Shown: positions 22,515-33,700 of the stretch, one piece after another
How positions within the stretch are numbered: position 1 is the first letter of the stretch
How the letters are laid out: each line of letters opens with the position of its first letter
Assembly (NCBI RefSeq): GCF_950295315.1
Contig: NC_080171.1
Coordinates: 114,385,064 to 114,449,063, forward strand
Direction: 5' to 3'
From: Erinaceus europaeus
Taxonomy: Eukaryota > Chordata > Mammalia > Eulipotyphla > Erinaceidae
Length of the DNA stretch: 64,000 nt
The notes under the pieces: generated by a model
What the model was told of the DNA's origin: nothing
Database searches by the model: none
Seen by the model: the letters and a program-made list of their open reading frames with translations, nothing else
Translations under genes and position numbers: made by a program

Positions 22515-22748
22515 AGATGGATGGACAGACAGACAGATGATGAGTAAGATAGCAATAAGGTAGGTGGGTTATCTCTCAACAGCCACATGGGGAGGGAGCA
22601 AGATGGATGGAGGACCGAGGGAGGAAAGAAGGGAGGGAGGGAGGAAGGAATGATGGATGATGGATGGGAGATGGATAGATGGAGGGAGGGAGGATAGGTG
22701 GATGGATAGATGGAGGATGGATGGATGGATAGATGTATGGATGGGAGT
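22515..22748. repeat. Imperfect GATG/GGAA tetranucleotide tract
   Basis: About 230 bases of GATG-, GGAA- and GGAG-type tetranucleotides (GGATGGATGGATAGATG), purine-rich on the plus strand. Confidence 0.88.
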
Positions 22749-23202
22749 AGAATAGACAGGTCATCCCAAGACCACCTTGGACAACACCCTCCATTTCAGA
22801 AGTAGTTTTATACCAGCAGGAGACCTCCAGTGTCACTGTCCATCATGGAACCCTTGCTCAGGAACCCTTGTTTATCCTCCCAGTGTCTGAAGACACATTT
22901 CCTGCCAGCTTGACCCTGGCGTTGGCTTATTCCATGGGTTTCCTCTTCCTGGTGTTTGCCCCTTCCAGATCCTACCCACCTGACCTGAGTGGAGGGAGAA
23001 CAGGACGGGGCCAAGAGGAGGTGAGGGGAGGTGGGGCACCTCTACACTAGGAGTGGCCTCGCTGTCACCTTTCCCCTCCAGACCCACCCTCGTTACATCC
23101 TACTTCAGACTCTCCTACCTGCCTTTATGAGTTGAATTCCTTTCCTTAGAACACTGTTGTCTAAAACCAGAGAGCTGAAGGTCTTCGAAGTTATCCTCGT
23201 GT

Positions 23203-23352
23203 GGGGCCAGGAGATAGCTCAGTGGGTAGAGCGCATATCCTGACCCGTGTGAGGCCCTGTGTTCAGTGCCGGCACCACAGGGGAGCACCGTGGATGGTAA
23301 TACAGTGCTTTGGTGTCTCTCCCTCTCTCTAAAGATACAGAATATATATTTG
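23203..23352 (+). mobile_element. SINE type E with intact tRNA-like A box
   Basis: GATAGCTCAGTGGGTAGAGC is a textbook A box. The B box (TGTTCAGTGCC) is slightly decayed. The CTCTCCCTCTCTCT tail follows. It is not a tRNA gene: no acceptor stem closes. Confidence 0.78.
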
Positions 23353-23736
23353 AGTCAGGGAATCTAGTCAGAGGTACGTGGGTGTGTGAAGTTCCCCGTT
23401 CATTTCCTGGTGCTGCATTAAGAGAAAAACTTCATTTTCGGGAACTACGTGGATGTGTGTGGCGGGAGCTGCCCCAGCCCTGCTAGTGCTAACCCTTGGC
23501 GTCCTCTGTCCACCTCCAGGACAGATGAAAAGCTTCCTCCTCACAGGGATCAGGATCAGGTTTCCCCCCCAGCACAGGCCTGGCAGGCCCAGGGACCACA
23601 CAGGCCACTCAGTCTCCGTAGTGTCTGCCCCACGCCCCACAGGAGTCCAGGCCATCCCATGGGGCTGCCAGGTGGGTGGGTCCTCAGAGGTCACGGGAGA
23701 GTGCTGGTCAGGCAAGAGCTAGAAAAGCAGGCTCAG

Positions 23737-24012
23737 GGGAGTCGGGCTGTAGCACAGTGGGTTAAGTGCAGATGGCATAAGGATTCCCGTTCGAGCCCCG
23801 GCTCCCCACCTGCAGGGGAGTCGCTTCACAGGTGGTGAAGCAGGTCTGCAGGTGTCTGTCTTTCTCTCCCCTTTTCTGTCTTCCCCTCCTCTCTCCATTT
23901 CTCTCTGTCCTATCCAACAATGACAACAACAATAATAACTACAACAATAAAACAAGGACAACAAAGGGAATAAATAAAATAAATATTAAAAAAAATTTTT
24001 TTTTTTAAAAAA
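23737..24012 (+). mobile_element. SINE type A
   Basis: GGGAGTCGGGCTGTAGCACA head, GCAGGGGAGTCGCTTCACAG, ACAATAATAACTACAACAAT and poly(A)/(T) end. Confidence 0.9.
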
Positions 24013-24747
24013 AAGCAGGCTCAGCTCCAGCAGTGTCAGCACAGCAGGTCCCAGTGCCTGGCTTCTGAGGATCCCACATTGAGCAACAGTGGCAGTTCCC
24101 TCTCCAGCCCCCCCCCCACACACACACGCCCCATCGCAGCAAGGCCACTGTTTCCATCCTTACTGAGTCCAAAGTTCAGAGGGTTCACCTCCTCCCCTTC
24201 ACTCCCCACCCTCGCCAGACGCATCGCCCCCACTGGATGAGCCTGCCAGAGAGGAGGACAGGAGGATTTGCCCGGGGTGAGGCAACCCAGAAATAGGCTC
24301 CTCTTCCCTGCCCTGGGTGATGGCAGGGCCACACGCTGGATGGGTCATGTCACATACAGCCACAAGGGTCTGCTGCCTTCAGGACCACTCCCACCCGTGA
24401 GTCTGGAGGCCAGAATGGGCAGAAGGACAAGTTCCCTTGTCTTAGCAGCCAGCCAAGAAGATTGCTCCTACCTGGGGCAGTGCAGCAGATTCTGGGGCAG
24501 CAGGCTGAGGGACTCAGAACAGAGGGCAGCCAGCCTTCCAGCCAGACAGACCCTCAGGGAGAAAGGGGGGTGGACAGGGCACATCACCTCGACCCACAAC
24601 TGGGCAGCAGGGCCTCTGTGAGGATGCAGCAACGGGAGTCTCTGCTCAGCCCACCCAGCTCAGGATGGCACCTTCATTCCACCACTGAGACCAGAACCTG
24701 TGCTTGCCCCACCCATGGGGCCGGTCTCATTAGAAACATGCTTTAGG

Positions 24748-25042
24748 GAACCAGTGGGTTAAGCACACATGGCGTGAAGATCAAGGATCCTGGTTCAAGC
24801 CCCCAGCTACCCACCTGCAGAGGGGTTGATTCACTGGCAGTGAAGCAGGTCTGCAGGTGTCTGTCTTTCTCTCCTCCTTTGTCTTCCCCTCCTCTCTCCA
24901 TTTCTCTCTCTCTCCTATTCAACAGCAGCAGCAGCAATAACAACAGCAACAAGGGCAACAAAAATGGCAGGAAAAGTGGCCTCCAGGAGCAGGGGATTCA
25001 TAGGGCAGGCACCGAGCCCCGGCGATAACCCTGGGGGCAGAA
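24748..25042 (+). mobile_element. SINE type A with extension
   Basis: AACCAGTGGGTTAAGCACAC, body, then GGCCTCCAGGAGCAGGGGAT to AACCCTGGGGGCAG. An AGAA/GGAA tract follows at 25043-25089. Confidence 0.87.
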
Positions 25043-25117
25043 GAAAAGAAAGAAAGAAAGAAAGGGAGGGAGGAAGGAAGGAAGGAAGGTGCTTTAGCTG
25101 AGTCTCACAGCACCATA

Positions 25118-25315
25118 ATGATTTATTACTTGTTTTTATTGGCTAGAGATGGAGAGAAATTGAGAGAGGAGGATAGAGGAGAGACAGACACCTGCACACC
25201 TGCTTCACCATTTATGAGGCTTTTCCACTGTAAATGGGGGTCAGGGGTTTTGAACCCGGGTCCTTGTACACTGTAGTGTGTGCACTTTACCAAGTGCACC
25301 TCCACCTGGCCCCGC
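25118..25315 (-). mobile_element. SINE type B, antisense
   Basis: GGCTAGAGATGGAGAGAAAT, GCTTTTCCACTGTAAATGGG and GTGCACCTCCACCTGGCCCC. Confidence 0.83.
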
Positions 25316-25319
25316 ATCA

Positions 25320-26215
25320 TCATCATTTCATGAGAGCACTTTAGCTGAGCAGCCTGTCAGAACTACTGACAGGGATGGCTCCCAGAGCTAGCTCACCACT
25401 GGGCAAACCGAGGCTCAGAATTTGGGGTTACGTGGGGCTGCTGCAAAAGCTCCTCCTTGTACCCACAGGTCCAGTGAACACCTGGTGGGGACCAGACCAC
25501 TACATCCCATAGGAGAGTCCCCTGCCACTAGCTTGTCTCCCACCCAGCCTGAAATCTGACAGGGGCCCCTCCCGGGACCCAAGGGTGGCACTCTGCAGCC
25601 AGCCTGCCCGGAGCCTCCGGAAACCTGTCAAAAACGCAGACTCATGATTATAGGGTTGACAAATATGCTTGTTTCCCCAAAAAGAGGCTAGAGGAGGGCC
25701 CGAGACGGGTGGGGAGGGAACTGAAAAGGGACCCATGAGGGTGTGCACATGTGTGGGTGCTTAGTGCACGTGTCTGTGGGTGTGTGAAGTACATGTGATG
25801 TGTGTGCACATGTGTCCAGGTGTGGAGTTCCCTGGGCACCCTGTGTCTTAGCCTTGGCCCTCAGCCACTCCCTGTAGCAAAGTGTGGCCACCCTCAGAGA
25901 GGATGCCAGGTGTAGGGGGCACTCAGGATGAGAAGGCACCCGGGGCTCAGCACTGGGGATTTAACTTTGTTCACAGAACCCCAAAGGCTGACCCCAGACC
26001 CTACAGGATGTGTATTCACAAGGGACAGTTTTGCCACGGCCCCTTAAGGCCTGAGGCTGGCAGCTGCGATGGATGGGCAGACACCCCATGTCCCCCAGGA
26101 CAGGCCAGGGAGCCCAGCTATGCAGATCAGGGGTGCATGCACTCAACCTCCAGGCTGCAGGTGAAAGGTGAGAGGAGCTGGTACAAGGTTTCCCATTTCA
26201 GAAAGCTCTCAGGGT
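25320..26215. other. Intergenic, nothing recognised
   Basis: Single-copy-looking DNA with a GT/GTGTG-rich patch at 25740-25820. Confidence 0.55.
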
Positions 26216-26217
26216 CT

Positions 26218-26525
26218 TTTCTTTTTTTCTTTTTTTTTTTTTGCCTCCAGCCTGCACGACAAATCCACTGCTCCTGGAGACCATTTTTCCCCTTTTATTG
26301 TCCTGGTTTTTTATCATTATTGTTGTTGTTGTCATTGGATAGGACAGAGAAATCGAGAGAGGAAGGGAGACAGAGAGGGGGAGAGAAAGATAGACACCTG
26401 CAGACCTGTGAAGTGACTCCCCTGCAGGTGGGGAGCCAGGGGCTCGAACTGGGATCCTTATGCCACCGGTACTTGCGCTTTGCGCTATGTGTGCTTAACC
26501 CACTGCACTACTGCCCAACTCCCTT
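26218..26525 (-). mobile_element. SINE type A with extension, antisense
   Basis: Poly(T), CCACTGCTCCTGGAGACCAT, GGATAGGACAGAGAAATCGA and TTAACCCACTGCACTACTGC. Confidence 0.88.
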
Positions 26526-26989
26526 GGAGTCTCTTTATACAGTTCTGTTCTGAGAGTCTGACCGCTCTGTGCCTGGGATCAGGGATAAGAGTATAGTTGT
26601 GTCTCCCCAAAGAGTGGGAGGGGCTCCACTCTCCCAGGACCATGGCCAATGAAGTGAGGGTTGGGAGTGACAGCAGGACAAGGGCAAGGCTGAGGGTGGT
26701 GGGCAAGGGCGCCCTCAGTCACATGCCAGGTCCCCCTTTTCTGGCGGGGGACCTCCCTCCTCCCCTCTCAGCTTCACTTTCCTCATCAAGAAAGCAGGGA
26801 CGCTGCCCCATACCTGCTGGACTGGCTGTATGGGTCAGAGTTCACGCAGGTATGTGTGCGGAAGTGACGGGTGCCCAGCTAACTATCATAAATAATAGGA
26901 AACAAACTTGCAAGCTGACCCCCTGCCTCTCCCTCCCTACCAGGGCCAGGTCAGAGAGGCAGAGGGGCGACAGGCAGGAAAGGTGTGGG

Positions 26990-27290
26990 AACTGATAGGG
27001 CCATCAGTCAGTGGCTCCAGGTGAGAGGTCTGGACAGAAGCAGCAGGAAGCGTCAGGAGGGAGGGAAGGGGACATGTGGCAAGGGAACCAACAGGACAGT
27101 AAGGTGGGGGGCAGAAAAGTGGGGAGCATCTAGGAAAGTGAGGTGGGGGATGGCTGAGGGGAGTGAGGGAGGACAGTGAAGTAGGGGACATACAGAATAC
27201 AGTAAGGCCAGGGGACATCTGGGGCACAGTAGGAATGTCTGGGAGAAGCTTGAGGGATACTGGGGACAGGTAGCCATGTAGACAGGCACA
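26990..27290. repeat. Purine-rich tract downstream of CARD19
   Basis: About 300 bases with a strong purine bias on the plus strand and recurring GGGGACA and GTGAGG motifs (for example AGTAGGGGACATACAG, AGGGGACATCTGGGG). Weakly periodic; possibly a decayed minisatellite. It lies just past the CARD19 cleavage site on the template side. Confidence 0.6.
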
Positions 27291-27429
27291 GGGCTGGGGG
27301 GGGGGGCATCCAGGATGGTGACCTGCTTAGGAACTAGGTCCTGAACTGGGTACCCAGAGCTCTCAAGGTCAGCCCGCTGGAGGTACCATTACAGCTGGAG
27401 TCAGAAACATCTAGAAACACACAACCTGA

Positions 27430-27598
27430 GATAATAACGGATAAACATTTAATATTGCCGAGCACCTTCGTTAAGTCGAGGGTGACGTGCTTATATTATA
27501 GAAATCATAAATAGTATAAAACAAGCGTTTAGAAAAGAGGCAGCCCAGAAGAGGCAGGTGGGGTTCTTCGTTGTGCGCAGGGGGAGGAAGAGGGCCCA
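27430..27598 (-). other. CARD19: CARD19 3' untranslated region with poly(A) signal
   Basis: About 165 bases, AT-rich near its end. On the minus strand ATTAAA lies at 27453-27448. A GT-rich element (GGTTGTGTGTTT, about 27426-27415) lies 22-38 bases downstream, the usual layout of a cleavage site near 27430. ATTAAA is the second commonest mammalian signal. Confidence 0.72.
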
Positions 27599-27714
27599 TC
27601 AGAACCCCCCCAGGTCATCTGTGAGGAAGGCTAGCAGTAAGTGGCTGACATGCCGGTCCAAGATGACTGGGGAGAAGCCCAGGACGCGTCGGGCCCCTGG
27701 CAGCACCTTGGGGT
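27599..27714 (-). CDS. CARD19: CARD19 coding exon 6 with stop
   Basis: Acceptor CTTCCAG; encodes D146 to F183 (DPKVLPGARRVLGFSPVIL, DRHVSHLLLAFLTDDLGGF) and TGA at 27601-27599. It continues into the 3' untranslated region. Confidence 0.95.
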
Positions 27715-30700
27715 CTGGAAGACAGGGGAGGCTCAGGATCTGCCAGCACAGCACCACTCCACATTCTGTGACACGGAGTCCTTCCCCGTCACTCCTCGGC
27801 GCCGGTTTCCCCACCCCATAGGTTCTGTACTAGTACAGGATGGGGGTGGCATGGTGGTCCCCCTGGACTGCAAGGAGAGAAGTCTCCACCTGTCCATGAG
27901 GGCTGTGACTGGGGGACTGTAGGTGGGGGGCACTCAGAAGCCTTGGGTGGGGTTTTCTATCCCCTAAGGCCTTCCTCCCATGAGAGGCCACCATCCTCTG
28001 GTCTCTGGGGTAGCTGACAGGCCTGGTACACTTGGGCTTCTCTCCCCCATACTCCCTCCACACCCTGCGCAGGTGAGAAGCCAAGGCTCGGGCAGGTCCA
28101 TGGGGTGTGGGCACAGGGCAGGCAGGGGAGGGGAGGCACGCACCTGGAGGGCAGCAGTAGAGGAGCAGGGCTAGCCCTGTGGCCAGGCCCAGGCAGGCCA
28201 GGAAGGCCACAGGTCCTGGGGAGAAATGGGACAGGAGGGTCAGTGAGGGGCGCTCCCCAAGAACATCTCGGGGCTTCTGCCCATGGGAAGTCAGGAATGG
28301 AGCCCCACCTGGATAGGGGAAACCCCCAGGTCAGGCCCTGAGAAGGGTTCGGGGTGGGGACGAGGGAGGCGGTTACCCCTGTCACTGAGCTCGCGGCTTG
28401 CAGCAGCCCAGTCTAGCTCTGTGTTCTCTGAGTCCTCTGGAAACGAAATCACAGGGAAGGTTAGTCATGGCTGAAGGTGGTTACCTCGCCTGCAGGACAC
28501 CCAAGCACTGCTGAGCCCTGTCTGTCAAGCCCCCACTTCAGTCCCAGCTGGGCTGAACCAGCCTGTGTGGGCACCAAGCCCACAGGACACATTTGGGGGA
28601 ATTAAGAGAGGGGAACCGTGTGACAGGAGTTCAGATCTCTGTCCGCTTCCTGGAACCTAAAGGACATGGGAGGTGGGGCACTGCCCCCTACAGGCACAAA
28701 GCAGAAAGTGCAGCACCAATGCCCTCAATGCCTGTAGCAATGGTGATGCCAATGTGTTCCTGTGGCTGGGCAGGGTGCTACCCCCAGACTCGGCCTCCAA
28801 GACACAAAACAGGAGGTTCCTCACACCCAACAAGATTTCAGGGCCCTGCCCGATGAGCTGACAGGACTGTTGGACTGAAAGTTCAGGCCCCAGCCCTGAC
28901 AGTCTGGGTCCCTGCTGAGTGGTTGGGGTGAGCTACTCTGCCCTTTGGGACCTCCATTCTCATGTTCAAGGACAGATGTACCTCTTGGGGACTGGGGTGC
29001 AGAGACCACCTGCTGAAGCTGTTCTAAAGGAACACCCACACTGAGGGCAAGGTGTGCGGGTCTCTGCTCCCACAGGGCACTGGGCACCTCAGAACACAGT
29101 CTGGTAGGTTTACTCAGGCAGGTACTAGATGCTACCTTTGTGCAAAGCTGGCACAAGACAGAGGGTTAGAGAGAGGCATAGAAACTATATAGAGTCAAAA
29201 GCAGTCATTTGTGGGACAGAGAGAGGGTCAGGGAGACAGAGAGACAATGGAAACATCTGTGTGCCTGAGCTCATCTTCTCTCTGGAAAGAGTATGTGGCC
29301 AGGGTGGTCACAGGGGAGGGCTGAGCAGGGAGACACTGAGGCCAGGGCCTTACAGGGAGCAGGCACTCACCCAGGGCATGCCGGCTGGGCAGGCAGCAGT
29401 GTAGGGGCTGGGCGTGCATGTACAGGGCCCGGTAGAACTCCTGGCAGTGGCCCTCTCCACTCCGCTGCAGGTGGCCTAGGAGATCACAGAGCCGCACACG
29501 CAGCGACACCTTTGGGTTCCGGAACTGGGGGAGGGGCAAAGGAAGGTCAGGCCAAGGGGGCTGCAGGGCAGGGAGGGACCCCACTTCCTCAGCAGGTGTG
29601 ACATCAATACCCATGGAACCCCCTGTGGAAGGTAGAAGCATGGCCCCAAAAGTCTTATACTCCTTGCAGAGGCTAGTACAGGCCTCCAAGAGAGAGGGCA
29701 GGGGTGTCAGAAGAAGTAGTATAATAGTTACATAAACAACTTTCATGCCTGGAGCACCAGAGGTCCCAGGTTCAATCCCCCTGCACCACCTTAAGTCAGA
29801 GATGAGAAGTGCTCTGGAAAATAAATAAATAACATGACCCCAGAGTCGGCCCTTACAACTTGCTGTGTGACTTTGGTAACTTGCTCCCCACCTCCTCAAG
29901 GGTCCATGTCTTCACTTGTAAAAGAGGAAAATAAACACAGTATATAGGGTCCTTCCAGGGCAGTCAGTGAGGTGATGTCCTAGTGGTAACTTCTTACATG
30001 ACATATATTTGATGGGTAAGTCAAGGGCTAAGCGGGAAAGAATGGGCTCCTTAGGTGTGCTCATGGAGAGATGTGTGCCTCTGAAGGTCGGGACAAGAGC
30101 ACTTCCCACTGGCCGGCAGGACCAGGGGCCTGTGGCCTGCTGCTGCCATCTGGTGGCAGTGTGTCATGGCACATGTCATGAGAGCACATTGACCAGAAAC
30201 TGCAAATTATATGCGGCTGACTGGTTGGCGGCTATTGGTGAAGAGAGGACTGTGCAGAGACATGGGTGGGGGGTTTCCTAGTCTTCTCTATAAATGTCTG
30301 ACATTTCGAAACTGTTTACAGTGATGTAGCAAAGATATTTACTGAGGCCAGGTGGCGGTGTACCTGGTTGAGCGCACATGTTACAAGTTACAATGCACAA
30401 GGACCTGGGTTTGAGACCCCTGCTCCCCACCTGCAGGGGGAAAGACTTAGCAGGAGTGGAGAAGCAGGGCTGCAGGTGTCTCTCTCCCTCTCCCTCCCCT
30501 CTCAAATTGGGTCTCTATTCAATAATAAATAAATATTAAAAAGTATCTTTAGAAAGATTCACAACTTTTAAATTCACTGTCCTGCTTTTAAACCTTGAGA
30601 TATCTGAGTCAGGGTCAGGCCTTGTAGGCTCATTCTGCTTGTGGAAGCCACCCTTGATGCCCCCAAGAGGTGCCTCATCCCTCCCCGGCCCATTCAAGCA

Positions 30701-33700
30701 GATAGCCTGTGTCAGCAGGAGCACAGGTCTCTCAGGAGAAGGGTGTGCCATTGCCCAGCTGGCAGGTGGCCTTGTGCCCCAAAGGTCAGGCCCAGTGGGA
30801 GACCCAGGGGAGCAAATGCTATAGGTAAGGTGTACCCACTGTTCCTGACCCTCACGTCCCCATATCCTGGAGGATGGGTTGGATTATATCCAAAACATCT
30901 GTCCAGATTGAACCTCTGAAGAGGCAGAGTGGAAAGCAGGCTGGGGCCTGGTTAGTGTCCCAGCAACTCCCTGCCACCCCCTTGGTCACACCCCAGGTTT
31001 GTCTCCTAGCCTTGCTTCCTGTAACCCTCCCAACAAGCCCCCTGGCTTATCAGCAGACAGGCTTAGTGAGCAGACGCTCCGGACCTGAGGACACAAGTGT
31101 GTCCTCTTCTTTCCCTCCTGAGACGGCCTGCCTCTCACCAGGCCTACTTTCCAGCCCTGAGGGGAGGAGCAGGGAGCAGCTCTCAGGGTCCCTGGGCACC
31201 TTTTCTGCCTCCTCATTGCTGAGGATCTGGGGGTAGTAGCGGTTCAGCTGCAGGATAATCTTGTCCACTTGCTGCTCACTCAGGCGGCCAGGACCCGTCA
31301 GGAAAGGTGTGTCTTGGACCAGGCGGTCACAGTAGGTCTGACCTGAAAGAGCAGAGAACACAGAAAGTACAAGTCAGCCCCGGGTGAACAGAGAGGAGGG
31401 GACCTCATGTACCTGTAAGCAGCCTCAGATGGGTCCTGGCAGCAAAGCCCTGAGCCTACTGGCACGAGCCTAGAACATGGCCCAGACTCCCAATCCTGCT
31501 CCCCCCCACACGCACACACACCTGTGTCCCACTGACCCTTCATCAGAAAATAGGGTGGGTAGGTGTGGCGAGAACCCCTAGGACATACAAGCTTTGGTCT
31601 CTGCACCCTCTTATGTATGCCCAAGAGAGTATCACAGAAGATAAGCTTGGGGAGTTGACATCATCCAACCCCCCAGGACTCCCCCAAAATAGCCAGGTTC
31701 TGTGGAGAAGGCCCCATCCTACAGTCCTGACATCCCACTGTCACAGAAAAGGAAAAGCATCCTTGGACCTAGCCTGCAGCACCGGCAGGGGCAGGAACAC
31801 ATGTCAGCACGGCCTGGGAGGCTCCTGCTGGAAGCTGACCAGCCCGCCTGCTCCCCTAGGCTGATGACCATTTTTCTACTATCTGTCATTCCAGAATGAC
31901 TACCAGAGACTCACACAGTGCCTTTCCCAAAAGTGTTCCTGAGAATGACAGGTCCCTAGTGGGTGGGGGTTGTATTGTTACATGGAAAACTGGGGAATGG
32001 TATGCACATACAAACTATTGTATTTACTGTTGAATGTAAAACATTAATTCCCCAATAAAGAAATTTTAAAAAATAAATAATTAAAAAATAAAAAAGAGTG
32101 ACAGGCCCTTAAAAACCAGGGGTGTGTGTTCCGGGAGGTGGCGCAGTGATGAAGCACTGGATTCTCAAGCATGAGGTCCCGAGTTCGATCCCCGGCAGCA
32201 CATGTGCCAGAGTGATGTCTGGTTCTTTCTCTCTCCCTCTGTCTTTCTCATAAATAAATAAAATATTAAAAAAAAAAAAAACCAGGGGTAAACAAAGACA
32301 GGCAGGGCCTTATGACTACTGATGTAAGAATCCGCAGCAAGGGATTACAAACCAAATCAACAGTATATAAAAGAATACAAGGCAAAATGGGGTGCATCGC
32401 TCTGAAATGTTAATGGGTTCGTACATGAAATTTCATCAATGGGACACACATTAGTAGAATTAAAGGTGAAAACCACATAATCATCTCAAGTACTGCAGAA
32501 AAAAAATTAACAAAATCCAACATACCTTCTCAGTTAAAGATACTCAGTAAGGGAGTCAGATGATAGTGCAGTGGGTTAAGCGCTGGTGGCACAAAGTGCA
32601 AGGACCGGCGTAAGGATAGCGGTTCGAGCCCCCGGCTCCCCACCTGCAGGGGAGTCGCTTCACAGGTGGTGAAGCAGGTCTGCAGGTGTCTGTCTTTCTC
32701 TCCTCCTCTCTGTCTTCCCCTCCTCTCTCCATTTCTCTCTGTCCTATCCAACAACAATGACATCAATAACAACTACAACAATAAAACAACACGGGCAACA
32801 AAAGGAAATAAATAAATATTAAATTAAAAAAATACTCAGTAAATTAGAAATTAAAAAAAATCTTAACACAACACCTATCATATATGAAAGAGCCCCAGAA
32901 CACATTATACTCAGTGGGAAAAGACTGAAGATGCCTCCCCTAAGATAAAAAAACAAGTGGAGGAAGCCTACTTTCACCATTTTCATTCAACATTGTACTA
33001 GAAGTTCTAGTTGGAACATTTGAAAGGTGGAGTGGGGATAGGAGAAATAAAGACATCCTAGCCAGGTGGTGGTACACCTGGTTGAGTGCATATATTGCAA
33101 TGTGCAAGGACCCAGGTTCAAGCCCCCAGTCCCCACCTGCAGGGGGAAACTTCACAGGCGGTGAAGCAGGGCTGCAGGTGTCTCTGTCTCTCTCCCTCCC
33201 TATCTTCCCCTCCCCTCAATTTCTCTCTGTCTCTATCCAATAATAAATAAATGAAGGTTTAAATTATTTTTTTTAAAAAAAGGGGGTCGGGCAGTAGCAC
33301 ATCAGGTTAAGCGCACATGGCACAAAGCGCAAGGACCGGCGTAAGGATCCCGGTTCGAGCCCCTGGTTCCCCACCTGCAGGGGAGTCGCTTCACAGGTGG
33401 TGAAGCAGGTCTGCAGGTGTCTTTTTTCCTCTCTTGCTCTCTGTCTTCCCCTCCTCTCTCCATTTCTCTCTGTCCTATCCAACAACGACGACATCAACAA
33501 CAATAACTGCAACAATATAAAAGGGCAGCAAAAGGGAAAATAAATAAATAAATGGGGTAGATGGTGGCGCACCTAGTTGAGCACGTGCTACAGTGTGCAA
33601 GGGCCTAGGTTCAAGCACCCAGCCCCCACCTGCAGGGGGGAAAGCTTCATGAGTGGTGAAGCAGGGCTGCAGGTATGTCTCTCTCTCTCCTCCTCCCCTC

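Noticed and set aside
23203..23280. Possible tRNA gene
   Set aside because: Good A box but weak B box, no closing acceptor stem and a SINE tail.
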